This document shows, in pieces, positions 54,449 through 63,974 of a stretch of 64,000 nucleotides of DNA. The stretch lies in assembly GCA_015183035.1 (NCBI GenBank), contig JACZZP010000002.1, forward strand, positions 2,480,001-2,544,000, read 5' to 3'. Position numbers and translations under genes: made by a program. The DNA is from Meloidogyne chitwoodi. Taxonomy: Eukaryota > Nematoda > Chromadorea > Rhabditida > Meloidogynidae. The notes below the pieces were generated by a model. That model made no database searches. It had not been told where the DNA came from and was given only the letters and a program-made list of their open reading frames with translations. How positions within the stretch are numbered: position 1 is the first letter of the stretch; each line of letters begins with the position of its first letter.

Positions 54449-57097
54449 TCATTGTGTCCCAGAACCACCAGGTCCTTGAGGTTCAGAAATATGTGGATGA
54501 GTTTGATTCCTTCCTCTACCTCCTCTACCGCGGCCACTTCTGGCAGTGCTTCCTCGACGACTTCCTTGGGGTTGTCCAGTTGAAAGTTGAGTTCCTATAA
54601 ATATGAAATCATTATCTCACAAGTAATATGTAATTAAGGGTTAAAACAAAATATTAAATAAAAATTAATTTACCTTCTGGAATATGAGGCATTACATGTT
54701 GAGGCATTTGTTGAGGTATATGATACAATCCATCTTAAAAATATATAAAAATTTATCAATTTTTCTTTTTAATTTTTTATAAAAAACAACATATATCTTT
54801 TAACAAATAAAAATATTTAATAAAAATTTAAAATAAGTAGATACGTGTTGAAGGATGAACATAATGTGCAAAAGCTAAAGGTTGAGTATAATGATGTCCA
54901 CTAGACGTAGAAAGAGGTTGTTGATGTCCATAAGTCATAGGAGGAGGCTGAGCATGCACGACAGTACTTCCTCCATGAATTTCTCCGCCTTGTTGGGTTT
55001 GTCCAAGTAAAGGCTGAGTTTCTGTAAATATGAATTTTAACAAGCAAAAACAAAAGAGTTTTTCATATTTATAACAAATACCAGATTTTTAAATTATTTA
55101 TTACCATAAGTTGGAAGCATTGGATTAAAAGCTTGTTGAGGAGGAAGTTGCTGAGAATGTGGATGACTTTGGCTTCCGCCAGGACGTCCTCTAACGCGAC
55201 GATCTCCGTCAGTTCTTCCTCGACGAATTGCTCTGCCTCGTTGGGTTTGTCCACGTAAATGTTGAGTTTCTATAAATATAAATTTTAACAAGCAAAAATA
55301 AAAGTTTTTATAATTATAACAAATACCAGAGATTTTTAAATTTTTATTAATACCATGAGTTGGAAGCATTGGATTAAGAACTTGTTGAGGAGGCAGTTGC
55401 TGAGAAATATTATTAATATGTGTGTAAATCATATTAAGATAAATATTAATTGAATCTAAGTTGGTATTTGTGTTTTGTTCGTTTAATATGTATTGATCAA
55501 GTTGACTATTTAGTTGATTAATATATTCTTTAATAGTTTGTATCTTAAAAATAATTTTAAATTTTTACTAGTCAAAATTTAAAATTATTAAATTTAAACA
55601 TTATTTAAGACCGAAAAAAAATTTTCGGTATCTGGCTTTTTTTGTTCCGTATATTCAGAACGTCAACCTTATCAACGATAACAATAAATTAATTGTAAGT
55701 TTAGAGTATTTATACTTACCATTTCAGGAGAAAAATATTGAGGATCTTGCAAAGCATTCTTTTTTAATTATGAAAATAATATGAATAAAAATGTTTTTAA
55801 AAAAGATTAAGTTTTGTTTTTATAAAATTTTAAGTTATCTCCCTTTCATTTTTCCTCGTTTATTTACAAATAGTCAAAGGACATAATGTTCAATAAACGT
55901 AAATAATCTGAGACCATTATACCCTTTGATCGTGAACGAGAAATTGCGGACCGAAATTTAAATTTAATTGTGAAAATCAGCTCAAGCTTAAAAATATAAA
56001 CCGAAATCGATTCCGGGATTTTATACAAGTTCGCACCAATTGATTTTTTATTTATTTTTCTCAATTTTACTCAAATGTCGGTACGCAAATGTGGTAATTC
56101 AAAAAAAAAAGGAGCAAATAACAATAAAATAAATACTCATCTTAATTATGAAATTATTTAAATTAAAAAAAATATATATTTAATTTACCTAATAATTTAA
56201 TATATAATTTAGACAAGCATTTATTTGTCCTTCTATGCTTAATATTACGCTGGAAAAATGTTTGTATGAATAAACCAAATTGTAATATTGCTGTCTAATG
56301 TTACTTGGAGGATGTATTATTGGTTGATCATGAACTTGGTCTTTAAATAATAAATTTAGACAAATCGAGATTTTTGCAAGTCATCATATGTTTTGGAAAT
56401 TATGTTAGAGGAATAAATTAATTTTTTTCTATTTTTGTAAATTTTTTAAACTTAAAATTTTTATGTCTATTGAAATTAAATTCAACATTTTTTTGCCTTC
56501 TGCGCTATTAATGTTAATCTCCTAAAATATAAATATTTTGGCGTCGTGAATTTTGACTATAGAAAATTGGTTTCCGAATTTCCTTTGGAGCCCAACTTTC
56601 AAAAAAAAAATCATGAAGCCCAAATTTCTGGAATACAAAATTCCTTGACTTTTTACAACTTTTAATCGTTAAAATAAAATAATAACAAAAACTGGTGTCT
56701 TATATTTTTATTTTTTTGTTTAATTTTATTTAATTTTAGTAATCTTTGTATGAGTAGTCTTGATCCGTAATTAAATTTAATAAATTTTAAAATTTATTAA
56801 ATTTACCTTCAAGATAATTTGGAATATTTGGAACGGGAAGCTGATCACCGTAGTAAGGTAGTAATCGTGCAATACTAGACATCAAATTTTTAAATTGCTG
56901 TTAAAATTGTTTTTTAGATTTAATATTTTAATAAATTTACAAACGTTAAATCGTTCATCATTTAATGGTTGAGAGGAACTTTGTCCTTCTTCAAATGGTC
57001 GTTTTGATCCAGAAGGTCCCCCAGGATCCATTCCAAAAATAATTGAAAAAAGTTGAAATAAAAAGAAAAATTGGAGAAATAAATTCAATTTTCTCAT
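54449..57097 (-). pseudogene. MRKLN long-form hybrid gene with in-frame TAG (gene J)
   Basis: Exons 56945-57097, 56807-56897, 56189-56340, 55720-55758, 55354-55543, 55105-55269, 54845-55021, 54674-54733, 54449-54594; 391 codons if read through. The 5' part is MRKLN type: signal MRKLNLFLQFFFLFQLFSII, GMDPGGPSGSKRP, then helical exons. From exon 5 (ISQQLPPQQVLNPMLPTH) on, the cassettes are those of MNLKN genes: two ETQ(H/P)L Arg/Gly modules, a His/Tyr/Pro cassette, PQQMPQHVMPHIP and the end GRGRGGRGRN..GPGGSGTQ. The last codon of exon 3 is TAG where gene L has CAG (Gln), so the reading stops at the splice junction. Otherwise all phases fit. Confidence 0.75.
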
Positions 57098-57228
57098 CTT
57101 TTAATTCTAAAATTAAATTTAAAAATTAAATAAAATTATATAAATACCGTATTTCCTCTAATAAATATAAAGTAGAAATTAAAAAAAATTTAAAAATAAA
57201 AATTTAATGTAAAATCCAATGAATGTGC

Positions 57229-57260
57229 TTCTCCTTTTAAACACACTGATGCGTGCGTTT
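57229..57260 (-). promoter_or_regulatory. shared core promoter block, gene J
   Basis: CGCACGCATCAGTGTG then TTTAAAAGGAGAAGC, about 135-160 bp before the ATG; a TIR-like CCGTATTTCCTCTAATAAA lies in between. Confidence 0.65.
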
Positions 57261-57602
57261 TTGATTTCGAAATTTTTTGTAATACTAAGAAATTTTACTG
57301 TCTCTTATTACTGCTTTCTCCTTACTACTCTCATATATTTTTTTAATGGCAATCACCTGCCTTGAGTAAAATAAAAAAATGGATCCTCACTCTGGCCTAG
57401 TGGCATTTGCGTTAATTGAGGGGAGGCTTTTTTATTTCTAAGATCTTATACACTTTAAGTTAGCGAGAGGCATTCATTTTTAATTTTAAAAATGGTAAAA
57501 ATCGACAAATGAAAATTTTTTTTTAAAAAGTGCATCTTTATCAGGCGATAATTTGGCTACTTTTTACACCCCCCTAAAATTCAATAAAAAATTTTTTAAT
57601 TA

Positions 57603-57740
57603 CCGTATTTATTCTAATATAGCCCCACGCTCTAATAGAACCCCACCCTCTAATATAACCCCACCTATAGAGGAGGTTGAAAAATATAATCCCACCCTCT
57701 AATAGAACCCCACCCTCTAATATAATCCCACCCTCTTAAA
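57603..57740 (+). mobile_element. left end of a pogo-like transposon
   Basis: Starts CCGTATTTATTCTAATATAG directly after TA, followed by six tandem units of about 18 bp (CCACCCTCTAATAGAAC). The start resembles the MITE ends at 25644 and 40042. No matching right end was found in the window. Confidence 0.65.
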
Positions 57741-57807
57741 TAAATATTAATTGCTCTCTTATTTCGCAATTTCCGCTAAAATTATCATTTTTATCGTTTT
57801 AGTGAAT

Positions 57808-57943
57808 TATGAGCGAATCAGAAAGTGACGAAATTGATGTTGTAAACATAGATTCTGATGTTTGCCAAAGCAGTGTTAAAAAATGTCGAAAAGCTTATTC
57901 AATACCTACAAAGAATAAGGGGAAGTATAATGGGTTTTTGTAG
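57808..57943 (+). pseudogene. N-terminal transposase-like fragment
   Basis: ATG-initiated stretch MSESESDEIDVVNIDSDV, then CRKAYSIPTKNKGKYN and a stop. An acidic N-terminus followed by a KRKAYS-type basic motif is the usual start of pogo/Tigger-class transposases. It sits 70 bp after the transposon left end. The rest was displaced by another insertion; KAAENEDFFDSYSEVDDDSY at about 58506-58570 may be its continuation. Confidence 0.45.
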
Positions 57944-58500
57944 CGGTTCAACCCAATCGAGTAATATGTTATTCGTAAGAGCTCGGAGAGCTGAACCGAA
58001 ATAGGCCTGAATCAAGTCGAACCAACGAATATGAGCCGAGTTACAGGTTTCTGAATCTCGAAAAAGCATAGAGGGGACCAAGCTTTTTTGGTGGTAAAAA
58101 CTCAAGTATGAGTATGATAGCTCATTCAAAAGAGCTCTTCAAGTCGAGTCGAAAAAGACCAAAATCATCGTAATTGAACAATTTTGAACAAAGTTATGAA
58201 GATTAATTTGCTGGAAACAAGTCAAAATTGGATCTATTGGGAGTGTTTTATTACTTCTTCCTTTTTAGCCCATGGCTGGTTGGCTTTTGTACATACGTTA
58301 TTAAAATTATAACAAGATATTAATTATGTTAAAATAAAGGCAGCCGCGGTAATCACCCAAAATGAGCTTGGTACCCTATGAATAAATTTTATGAACCGGT
58401 AACTCGGCTCAATTCGTTGGTTCGACACCGTCCAAGGCTAGTTAGATTCACTCTCCGAGCTCTTTCGAATGACACATACTGACCAAAAACCGTTAAAAGG
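57935..58500. mobile_element. foldback element, GAAAGAGCTC family
   Basis: Inverted words at the two ends: CGAACCAACGAATATGAGCC with GGCTCAATTCGTTGGTTCG, and GTTATTCGTAAGAGCTCGG with CCGAGCTCTTTCGAATGAC. Outer ends TTTTTGTAGCGGTT and AACCGTTAAAA are weak. It appears to have inserted into the transposase fragment. Confidence 0.65.
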
Positions 58501-58574
58501 GTGTGAAAGCTGCTGAAAACGAAGACTTTTTTGATAGTTATTCAGAAGTGGATGATGACAGTTATTTTCCCATT

Positions 58575-58695
58575 GATGCTTATCTTCAACCTTCAACTGT
58601 CTTTCTTTACGTGATAAACTCTTTGCTTGTTGCTCGTCGATTTTCAGTATCTCGGACACAGCCTGTTACTCTTAAGTAGGACACTTAAGATCGTA
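58575..58695. repeat. dispersed hairpin repeat, copy 1 (also 59870-59995)
   Basis: Shares TTCAACTGTCTTTCT..GATAAACT, GCTTGTTGCTCG and CAGTATCTCGGACAC with 59870-59995. Ends in a short palindrome around CTTAAGTAGG. Confidence 0.7.
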
Positions 58696-58890
58696 ACAAA
58701 AGTCCACAAATATTTAAATTTTTTGGACTTGATATTTTAGGGTAAATGATTTTTTTCATTTTTAATTAAATTTTTTAAAATTAATAAAAAACTAAGTTCT
58801 TAGATGTTAATTATTTTTGTTTATATTTAGAGATGCCGGTAGGAATGAGTAGTAGCGATTGATCTTATAATTAAATTTATAATTTTAAAT

Positions 58891-59061
58891 AGGGTGTGTT
58901 CCCGAAGAGTGGGGAGGACTTTAACAGGGAATGGGGACGAAAATGTTGACGAGGAGCTCCGTGATTGTGGGGAGAGATTATCAATTGTCGGGGACAATTC
59001 TAGGGTGGACTCTTTTCGATTTTTTAAAAAAAAGCCCGTCGGGGGCACGGGGACGCACTCT
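58891..59061. mobile_element. 171-bp GC-rich MITE downstream of gene M exon 2
   Basis: Ends AGGGTGTGTTCCCG and CGGGGACGCACTCT are near-complements, related to the 11473 element. Flanked by AATTTTAAAT on both sides (58881-58890 and 59062-59071); as the flanks are AT-rich the exact duplication length (8-10) is unsure. Confidence 0.75.
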
Positions 59062-59107
59062 AATTTTAAATCTTTTTTATAAATTTTAATATTTTTTATA
59101 ATTTTAC

Positions 59108-59426
59108 TTGGAAGGTAATCTCGAATATTTGGAAGTGGAGTCTGATTATCGATGTTATTTAGTAAAGTTCTGGTATTAGACATAAAATTCTTTACTTTCT
59201 GTAAAATGTTTTTTAATTTAATTTTTTTAATAAAATTACAAACTTTAAATCGTTCATCATCAACTTGTTGAGAACTTTGCTCTTGTTCCATTCCTGGTTC
59301 TGGTTGAGAGCCTTCGCCTTGTTCAAATGGTCGTTTTGATCCAGGTCCCTCAGGCTGCATTCCAAAAATAATTGAAAAAAGTTGAAATAAAAAGAAAAAT
59401 TGAAGAATTAAATTCAATTTTCTCAT
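59108..59426 (-). CDS. MRKLN-family fragment or short gene (gene M)
   Basis: Two exons are clear: 59244-59426 (signal MRKLNLILQFFFLFQLFSII, GMQPEGPGSKRPFEQGEG, Gln/Glu linker) and 59108-59198 (VKNFMSNTRTLLNNIDNQ, PNIRDYLP), intron phases 0 and then 1. The third and later exons of the family are not found to the left; a MITE and other repeats occupy the space. The 45-nt intron has no stop and is a multiple of three, and the frame stays open past the second donor through the MITE to 58827, so an unspliced product of 199 residues from this ATG is possible. Either a truncated gene or a new one with a MITE-encoded tail. Confidence 0.6.
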
Positions 59427-59582
59427 CTTTTTAATTCTAAAATTAAATTTAAAAATTAAATAAAACAAAATTCTATTAGACACCTTCCTCTAATAAACAT
59501 TGCTTAACAGGTTTATAAAGTAAAAATCCTAAAAAATTATTTTTAAAGAAAAATAAAATTTAATGTATAATCAAATGAATGC

Positions 59583-59612
59583 GCTTCTCCTTTTAAACAC
59601 AATGATGCGTGC
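59583..59612 (-). promoter_or_regulatory. shared core promoter block, gene M
   Basis: CGCACGCATCATTGTG then TTTAAAAGGAGAAGCGC, about 155-185 bp before the ATG; intact although the gene is shortened. Confidence 0.65.
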
Positions 59613-59869
59613 GTTTTTGATTTCTAAATGAGAGCGTTTTTGGCAACTCAAATATATTAGACCATATCTTTTTTTTTAATTTTGCCTGATTTTTTTCGAA
59701 ATACAAAAAAATATTTTTGTAGGGATCTTAGAGAGATTATAGTTGTTGTATATGAGTGGTGGTCTTTTATAGACATCTTTAACGGTCTAGTCAACAGACT
59801 ATATAAGCACCAGTAAATAACCAGTCCGCATCCCAACCAGAGTTTACCCTCAACCAACCTCTACACTTT

Positions 59870-59997
59870 TACCTATCTTCAACCTTCATTGTCTTTCTCT
59901 ACATGATAAACTTTTGCTTGTTGCTCGACTACTCTTCAGTATCTCGGACACCTATTGTTGTATCTTAAGTAGGAAACTTAAGATACAACAATAGTAT
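59870..59997. repeat. dispersed hairpin repeat, copy 2
   Basis: As at 58575-58695. It ends in a strong hairpin TATTGTTGTATCTTAAGTAG / AACTTAAGATACAACAATA. Confidence 0.75.
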
Positions 59998-61114
59998 TTA
60001 TTTTTGTTAAAGCAATTTATTCTTATTTCTCTCCTATTCTCTTTTAAATGGTCTGCATTGAGGAAATCTCCATCTACAGTCTTTTTAAATTGCGCTCACC
60101 TGCCTTTAATAAAAATTAAAAAGAAAAAATTAAGAAAATTAAGAGAAGTCTTCACTATGGCATGCGTTAATTCAATGGAGAGAGGGCTTTTTGCTCCTGA
60201 TCTTAAATGCCCTTTCACAATTTTTCCGAAATTGTATCCGATTTTAAAATTAAAAAAAAATTCTAAAAATAGACATTAGATAAATTAAATTTTTATAAAA
60301 AGTGCATCTTTGTCAGGCGATAATTTGGCTACATCTACTACCACTAAAATTTAATAAAAAAATTTAATTTATATTTTATTTAAAAAAACTAAATTAAATA
60401 TTTAATAAATTTTATTATTTTTTCGTTTTTATTAAAATACAAAGTTTAGAGTTTAGTTTACACATTTTTAGCTTTTATTAAAAGACAAATTTAAAAAAAA
60501 ATTTAAAAAAAATTAAACACATTTTTTCATATTTTTATTCATGTTTTTAAAAAATAAATGTTTTATTTGTTTCACTGGGGTAAAAAAATATATATTTGTT
60601 TTTTGTAGGAATGGGAAAGGAGGGAGAGAAGAAGTAAAGAGAAGAAACATTCACAGATACAATCAAGTTTTAATTTAAAAAAATTTTGAAAGTTTTTATT
60701 TTGTCAGAATCACACGGGAAATGAAATAATTAAAACTGAAAAAGAGGAAAATAAATTTATCTTTCTTTAAAAAAAAAAATTTTTGAACTATCAGAAATTT
60801 TAAAAAAAATTTAAAAAAATTTTAAAAAAAATTAAAAAAAAATTTCAAAAAATTTCAAAAAATTTTTAAAAAATTTTAAAATTAATTTTTTAAAAAGAAA
60901 AATAAAATAATATTTAATTAACAACTATACAAATCTATTAAATTAATAAAATCTAGTCTTATTAAAAAGAGGGTAAGCAATTAGAAAGTTTACAGTTAGA
61001 AGGATAACTAAAATTTTATTTAAATTCTACAATGTCGATGTAATTATATTATTTTAAAGGAAAATACAAATAAATTTTATTGAAGAGGAAAAAGCCAAAC
61101 TTTTAAAATTTGGA

Positions 61115-61180
61115 CATTTTGTCTTTTTGGCAATTTGTCTTTTGGACATTTTGTCTTTTTGACATTTTGTTCTTTTTTGA
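61115..61180. repeat. TTTGGACATTTTGTCTTTT tandem repeat
   Basis: About four units of 17-20 bp alternating GGACATTTTGTC and GGCAATTTGTC. Confidence 0.75.
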
Positions 61181-61489
61181 TAAATTTTAATAAAAAAAGT
61201 TTTGGCTAAAACTGACTATAATTAATTAAAAATAAGCAAAATATAAACTATTTACTAAATTACGAATCATTAAACACCGGATAAAAAATATAATATTCAA
61301 CAAATGTAGTGGAATCTTAGAAAATTTTTTAAAATGAAAGAATATAAAAAAATAGAGGAAATGAAGAAAATAAAATTTGGCAAATTATTTAGTTTTTATT
61401 ATTTTTAAATTTTTAGTGTTTTATTTACACATTTGTGCTTTCAAATGTCCGCAAAAATTAAAAAAAAGAGTGGTAATTAAAGATGAGGT

Positions 61490-61855
61490 CGGTTCAGCAC
61501 TGAGACGGTTGAATTCAAACGCATATAACTCTTGAACGAATAAAGATTTTTAAGTGTTTTTGATGTCATTCGATAAAGAATTAAATTCTCTATTAAACAA
61601 TATTTAAAGTTAAATTTTATGTCAAATATTAAAAATGTTGTGGTCAAAAAACTATTTAAAAAATCTATTTTCTTCAAAAAATGTTTGTATTTTGCGAATA
61701 ACTTTTTTTTAATAATTCGAAAAAATATGTAAATTTCCTATTTTATAGCAAATTTAATTCTCTATCGAATAGTATCAAAAAATATTTTAAAAAGACTTCA
61801 TTTAAATAAATAGGAATACGAAATTAGCTCGTGCTGAACTGACTCAAAGGAATAA
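61490..61855. repeat. foldback element, TCTATCGAA family
   Basis: Outer ends GGTCGGTTCAGCACTGAG and CTCGTGCTGAACTGACTC are near-complements; the inner arms are ATTCGATAAAGAATTAAAT and ATTTAATTCTCTATCGAAT. Confidence 0.8.
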
Positions 61856-62902
61856 ATAAAATAATTCAAGGAACGGAAAAAAATTTTTCGAAAAAATCAT
61901 TTAAATTCCGAACCCTGAATTTATGAATTTTTAATTATCCATAAATGAAGAAAGATGTATTAAAATTGGGAAAAATAATAAATTTTAAGTAAGGATGTTT
62001 AAAATTATTAAATTATAAATTAAATTATTTAAAAATTTTTATAAATTTTCTAAACCAAAAAAAAAATCAAAAAATTTATTTTTATAATTTAACACATATT
62101 TTAAGCATCCTCTAAGGAGAAAAATAAAATTAGATTGAAAGAAGGTCAAAAATCACGCAAAAATAAATTTTACGTGTTAAACAAATTTTAAAAAATAATT
62201 TTGAGGTGTGGATGTGAAAGAGCCGAGTGTTTTGCATCTTTTTATTAAGATAAAGTTCGCACAAGTGGTTGGGAATATTTTTGAAAAAATAAAATTAGGA
62301 AATGATACGGCAGCTTTTTTTAATAAACGGGCCCTTTTCTGATTAAAATAGGGTTAAAAAATGCCAATTTTTCAAATATTAATTTAATTCTTGGCATTAT
62401 GTATTAAAAAAAAAATATTTTTTTAAAGCCTAGATTCTGCTCTATTAAACGATATATAAATTAAATTTATATCTCTATTTAATCAAGAATTATAGCCTTT
62501 CGAACACTACTACCCTCTCCCTTATTTTCCCTAAATACATATGCTTAAATTTAATAAAATATTTCAATTTTTTAAATTTAAAAATTTTTAGTTTTAAAAT
62601 TTTCTTTTGGCATTTTTTATAACAAAAAATTAAAAATAAAATTAAAAGGAATTCAACAATGGAATAATAAATTCAATGGGAAAATAATGCCAAAAAATAA
62701 AAAAAAATTTTTTTGGCATTATGTTTAAACTTAAAAATAACAAAAAAAAAAACAAAAAGGTGGATAATTTTTTTTAATGAATTTTTGAATTATTAAGGTT
62801 ATATTTTAAAATAAAATTATTAATAAAATAAAATCAAAACGCCAAAAACAACGCCAAAACGAAAAAAAAAATATATTAAAAAGCCTGCCAACTTTCTCGG
62901 TT

Positions 62903-63974
62903 TCAATCCATTCGCACTTCTTCATCTTTCAATTCTTCGTCTTCATCATCCTCCCCATCTTCATCATCCCCTTCTTCCTCTTCTTCATAATCTTCTTCCT
63001 CAGCCGCCTCAGCGGCGAGTCTTGTTAACCCTGTCGCACGCATTGGACCGTCATTGCTGCTATTTGTAGTCCCTGTACTGCTCGAAGACGCGGCGGAGGT
63101 ACGACGAGCAAATGAAGTACTAGTTAAACTATTCTGCATAAATGTTAAAAATGTTAAAATGATGTCAGGCTCAACAATGCTGTTAAAGCTTAAAGGTTGT
63201 TGTTGTTGCTGTTGAAATTCAACAAGAGCTTGGACTAAGTTGGAAATGAGTGCTGCGATTTTCTAAAATTTTACATTATTATTTCACTCTAATAATTACA
63301 GGAAAAAAATTTTTTAAATTTATTAAAAAATTTTTTTAATAAATTCTCTATTGGGAGGAACACCAAAAGACACAAACATATAGTTTGTTTGAAAAATTAC
63401 AATCCTGAAATAAATTACCCTTTCTATAACTAATTGGTATCTTTCGATAGAGAATTAAATTTTCTATAAAATGATATATAAAGGAAAAATTTAAGCTAAT
63501 GAAACAAAAAGTTAAAGGCAAAAATAAAGAAAAAGATACTCGAAAAATTCAACTTTATCACACTTTTTCGACCATAACATTTTTTCCCCGGTCAAATAAA
63601 TTTTTACTTTTTAAGAATTTTGTAGCCCCTTCAATTCTCTATTTATTAATATAAAAAGTTTTTAAATCAGTCCATCTATTAGAGAGTTATGATTTTAAAA
63701 CTAAGGCCACCTCTATTTTAAAAAATTCAATCTCTCTTACCGTAATGTTAGCCACAATCATTAATAATCGACCAAAACGCCCAATTGCCAATTGCATTTG
63801 AGAACATTGATCTACTAAATGGAGAAAGAGAGCATTCTGAACAGAATCACGAGCAACATTAAGTAGACGAATTGTCTCCCGTCCTAAGCCTGGTGTGTGA
63901 GGTTCTAAGGCTATAATTGCCTTTAATGTAACATATTCTACTTCGCTTAAACAAAGTTGCTCCAAAGAAGGTTG
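62903..63974 (-). CDS. nuclear hormone receptor, C-terminal part (NR2-like)
   Basis: Two exons seen: 63741-63974 and the terminal exon 62903-63262, both in phase 0; the gene continues past the right edge. The first exon reads LCLSEVEYVTLKAIIALEPH, an ending typical of helices 7-8 of a nuclear-receptor ligand-binding domain, then ARDSVQNALFLHLVDQ and GRFGRLLMIVANIT (helices 9-10). The next exon continues KIAALISNLVQALVEFQQ, a poly-Gln run, Ser/Thr-rich and ending in a long Glu/Asp tail and VRMD. The RFGRLL signature points to subfamily NR2 (tailless, COUP-TF and PNR relatives). The DNA-binding domain lies outside the window, so the exact orthologue cannot be named. Likely a transcription factor acting in the nucleus. 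Confidence 0.8.
63415..63715. repeat. foldback element in NHR intron, TCTATCGAA family
   Basis: Arms TATCTTTCGATAGAGAATTA and TTCAATTCTCTATTTATTAA in inverted orientation; lies in the intron between the two visible NHR exons. Confidence 0.6.

Larger units (their letters stand above)
60280..62902. other. gene-poor AT-rich spacer
   Basis: 2.6 kb with no supportable gene. Contains homopolymer and TTTTAAAA tracts (60760-60900), a TTTTGGACATTTTGTC tandem repeat (about 61115-61180), a foldback copy (61490-61855) and several GGCATT..AAAA words. Confidence 0.6.

Noticed and set aside
57899..58129. Minus-strand ORF MNELSYSYLSFYHQ
   Set aside because: Lies within the foldback element and contains only its arm sequences.
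12415..59426. Known plant-peptide mimics (CLE, CEP, IDA or RALF type) in the secreted family
   Set aside because: Their signature endings were looked for by eye in the deduced proteins and not found; GPGGSGTQ does not match any of them.
62903..63139. Stand-alone acidic protein starting at an internal Met
   Set aside because: The frame is open upstream to a good acceptor at 63262 and joins the nuclear-receptor exon in phase; it is the C-terminus of that gene.
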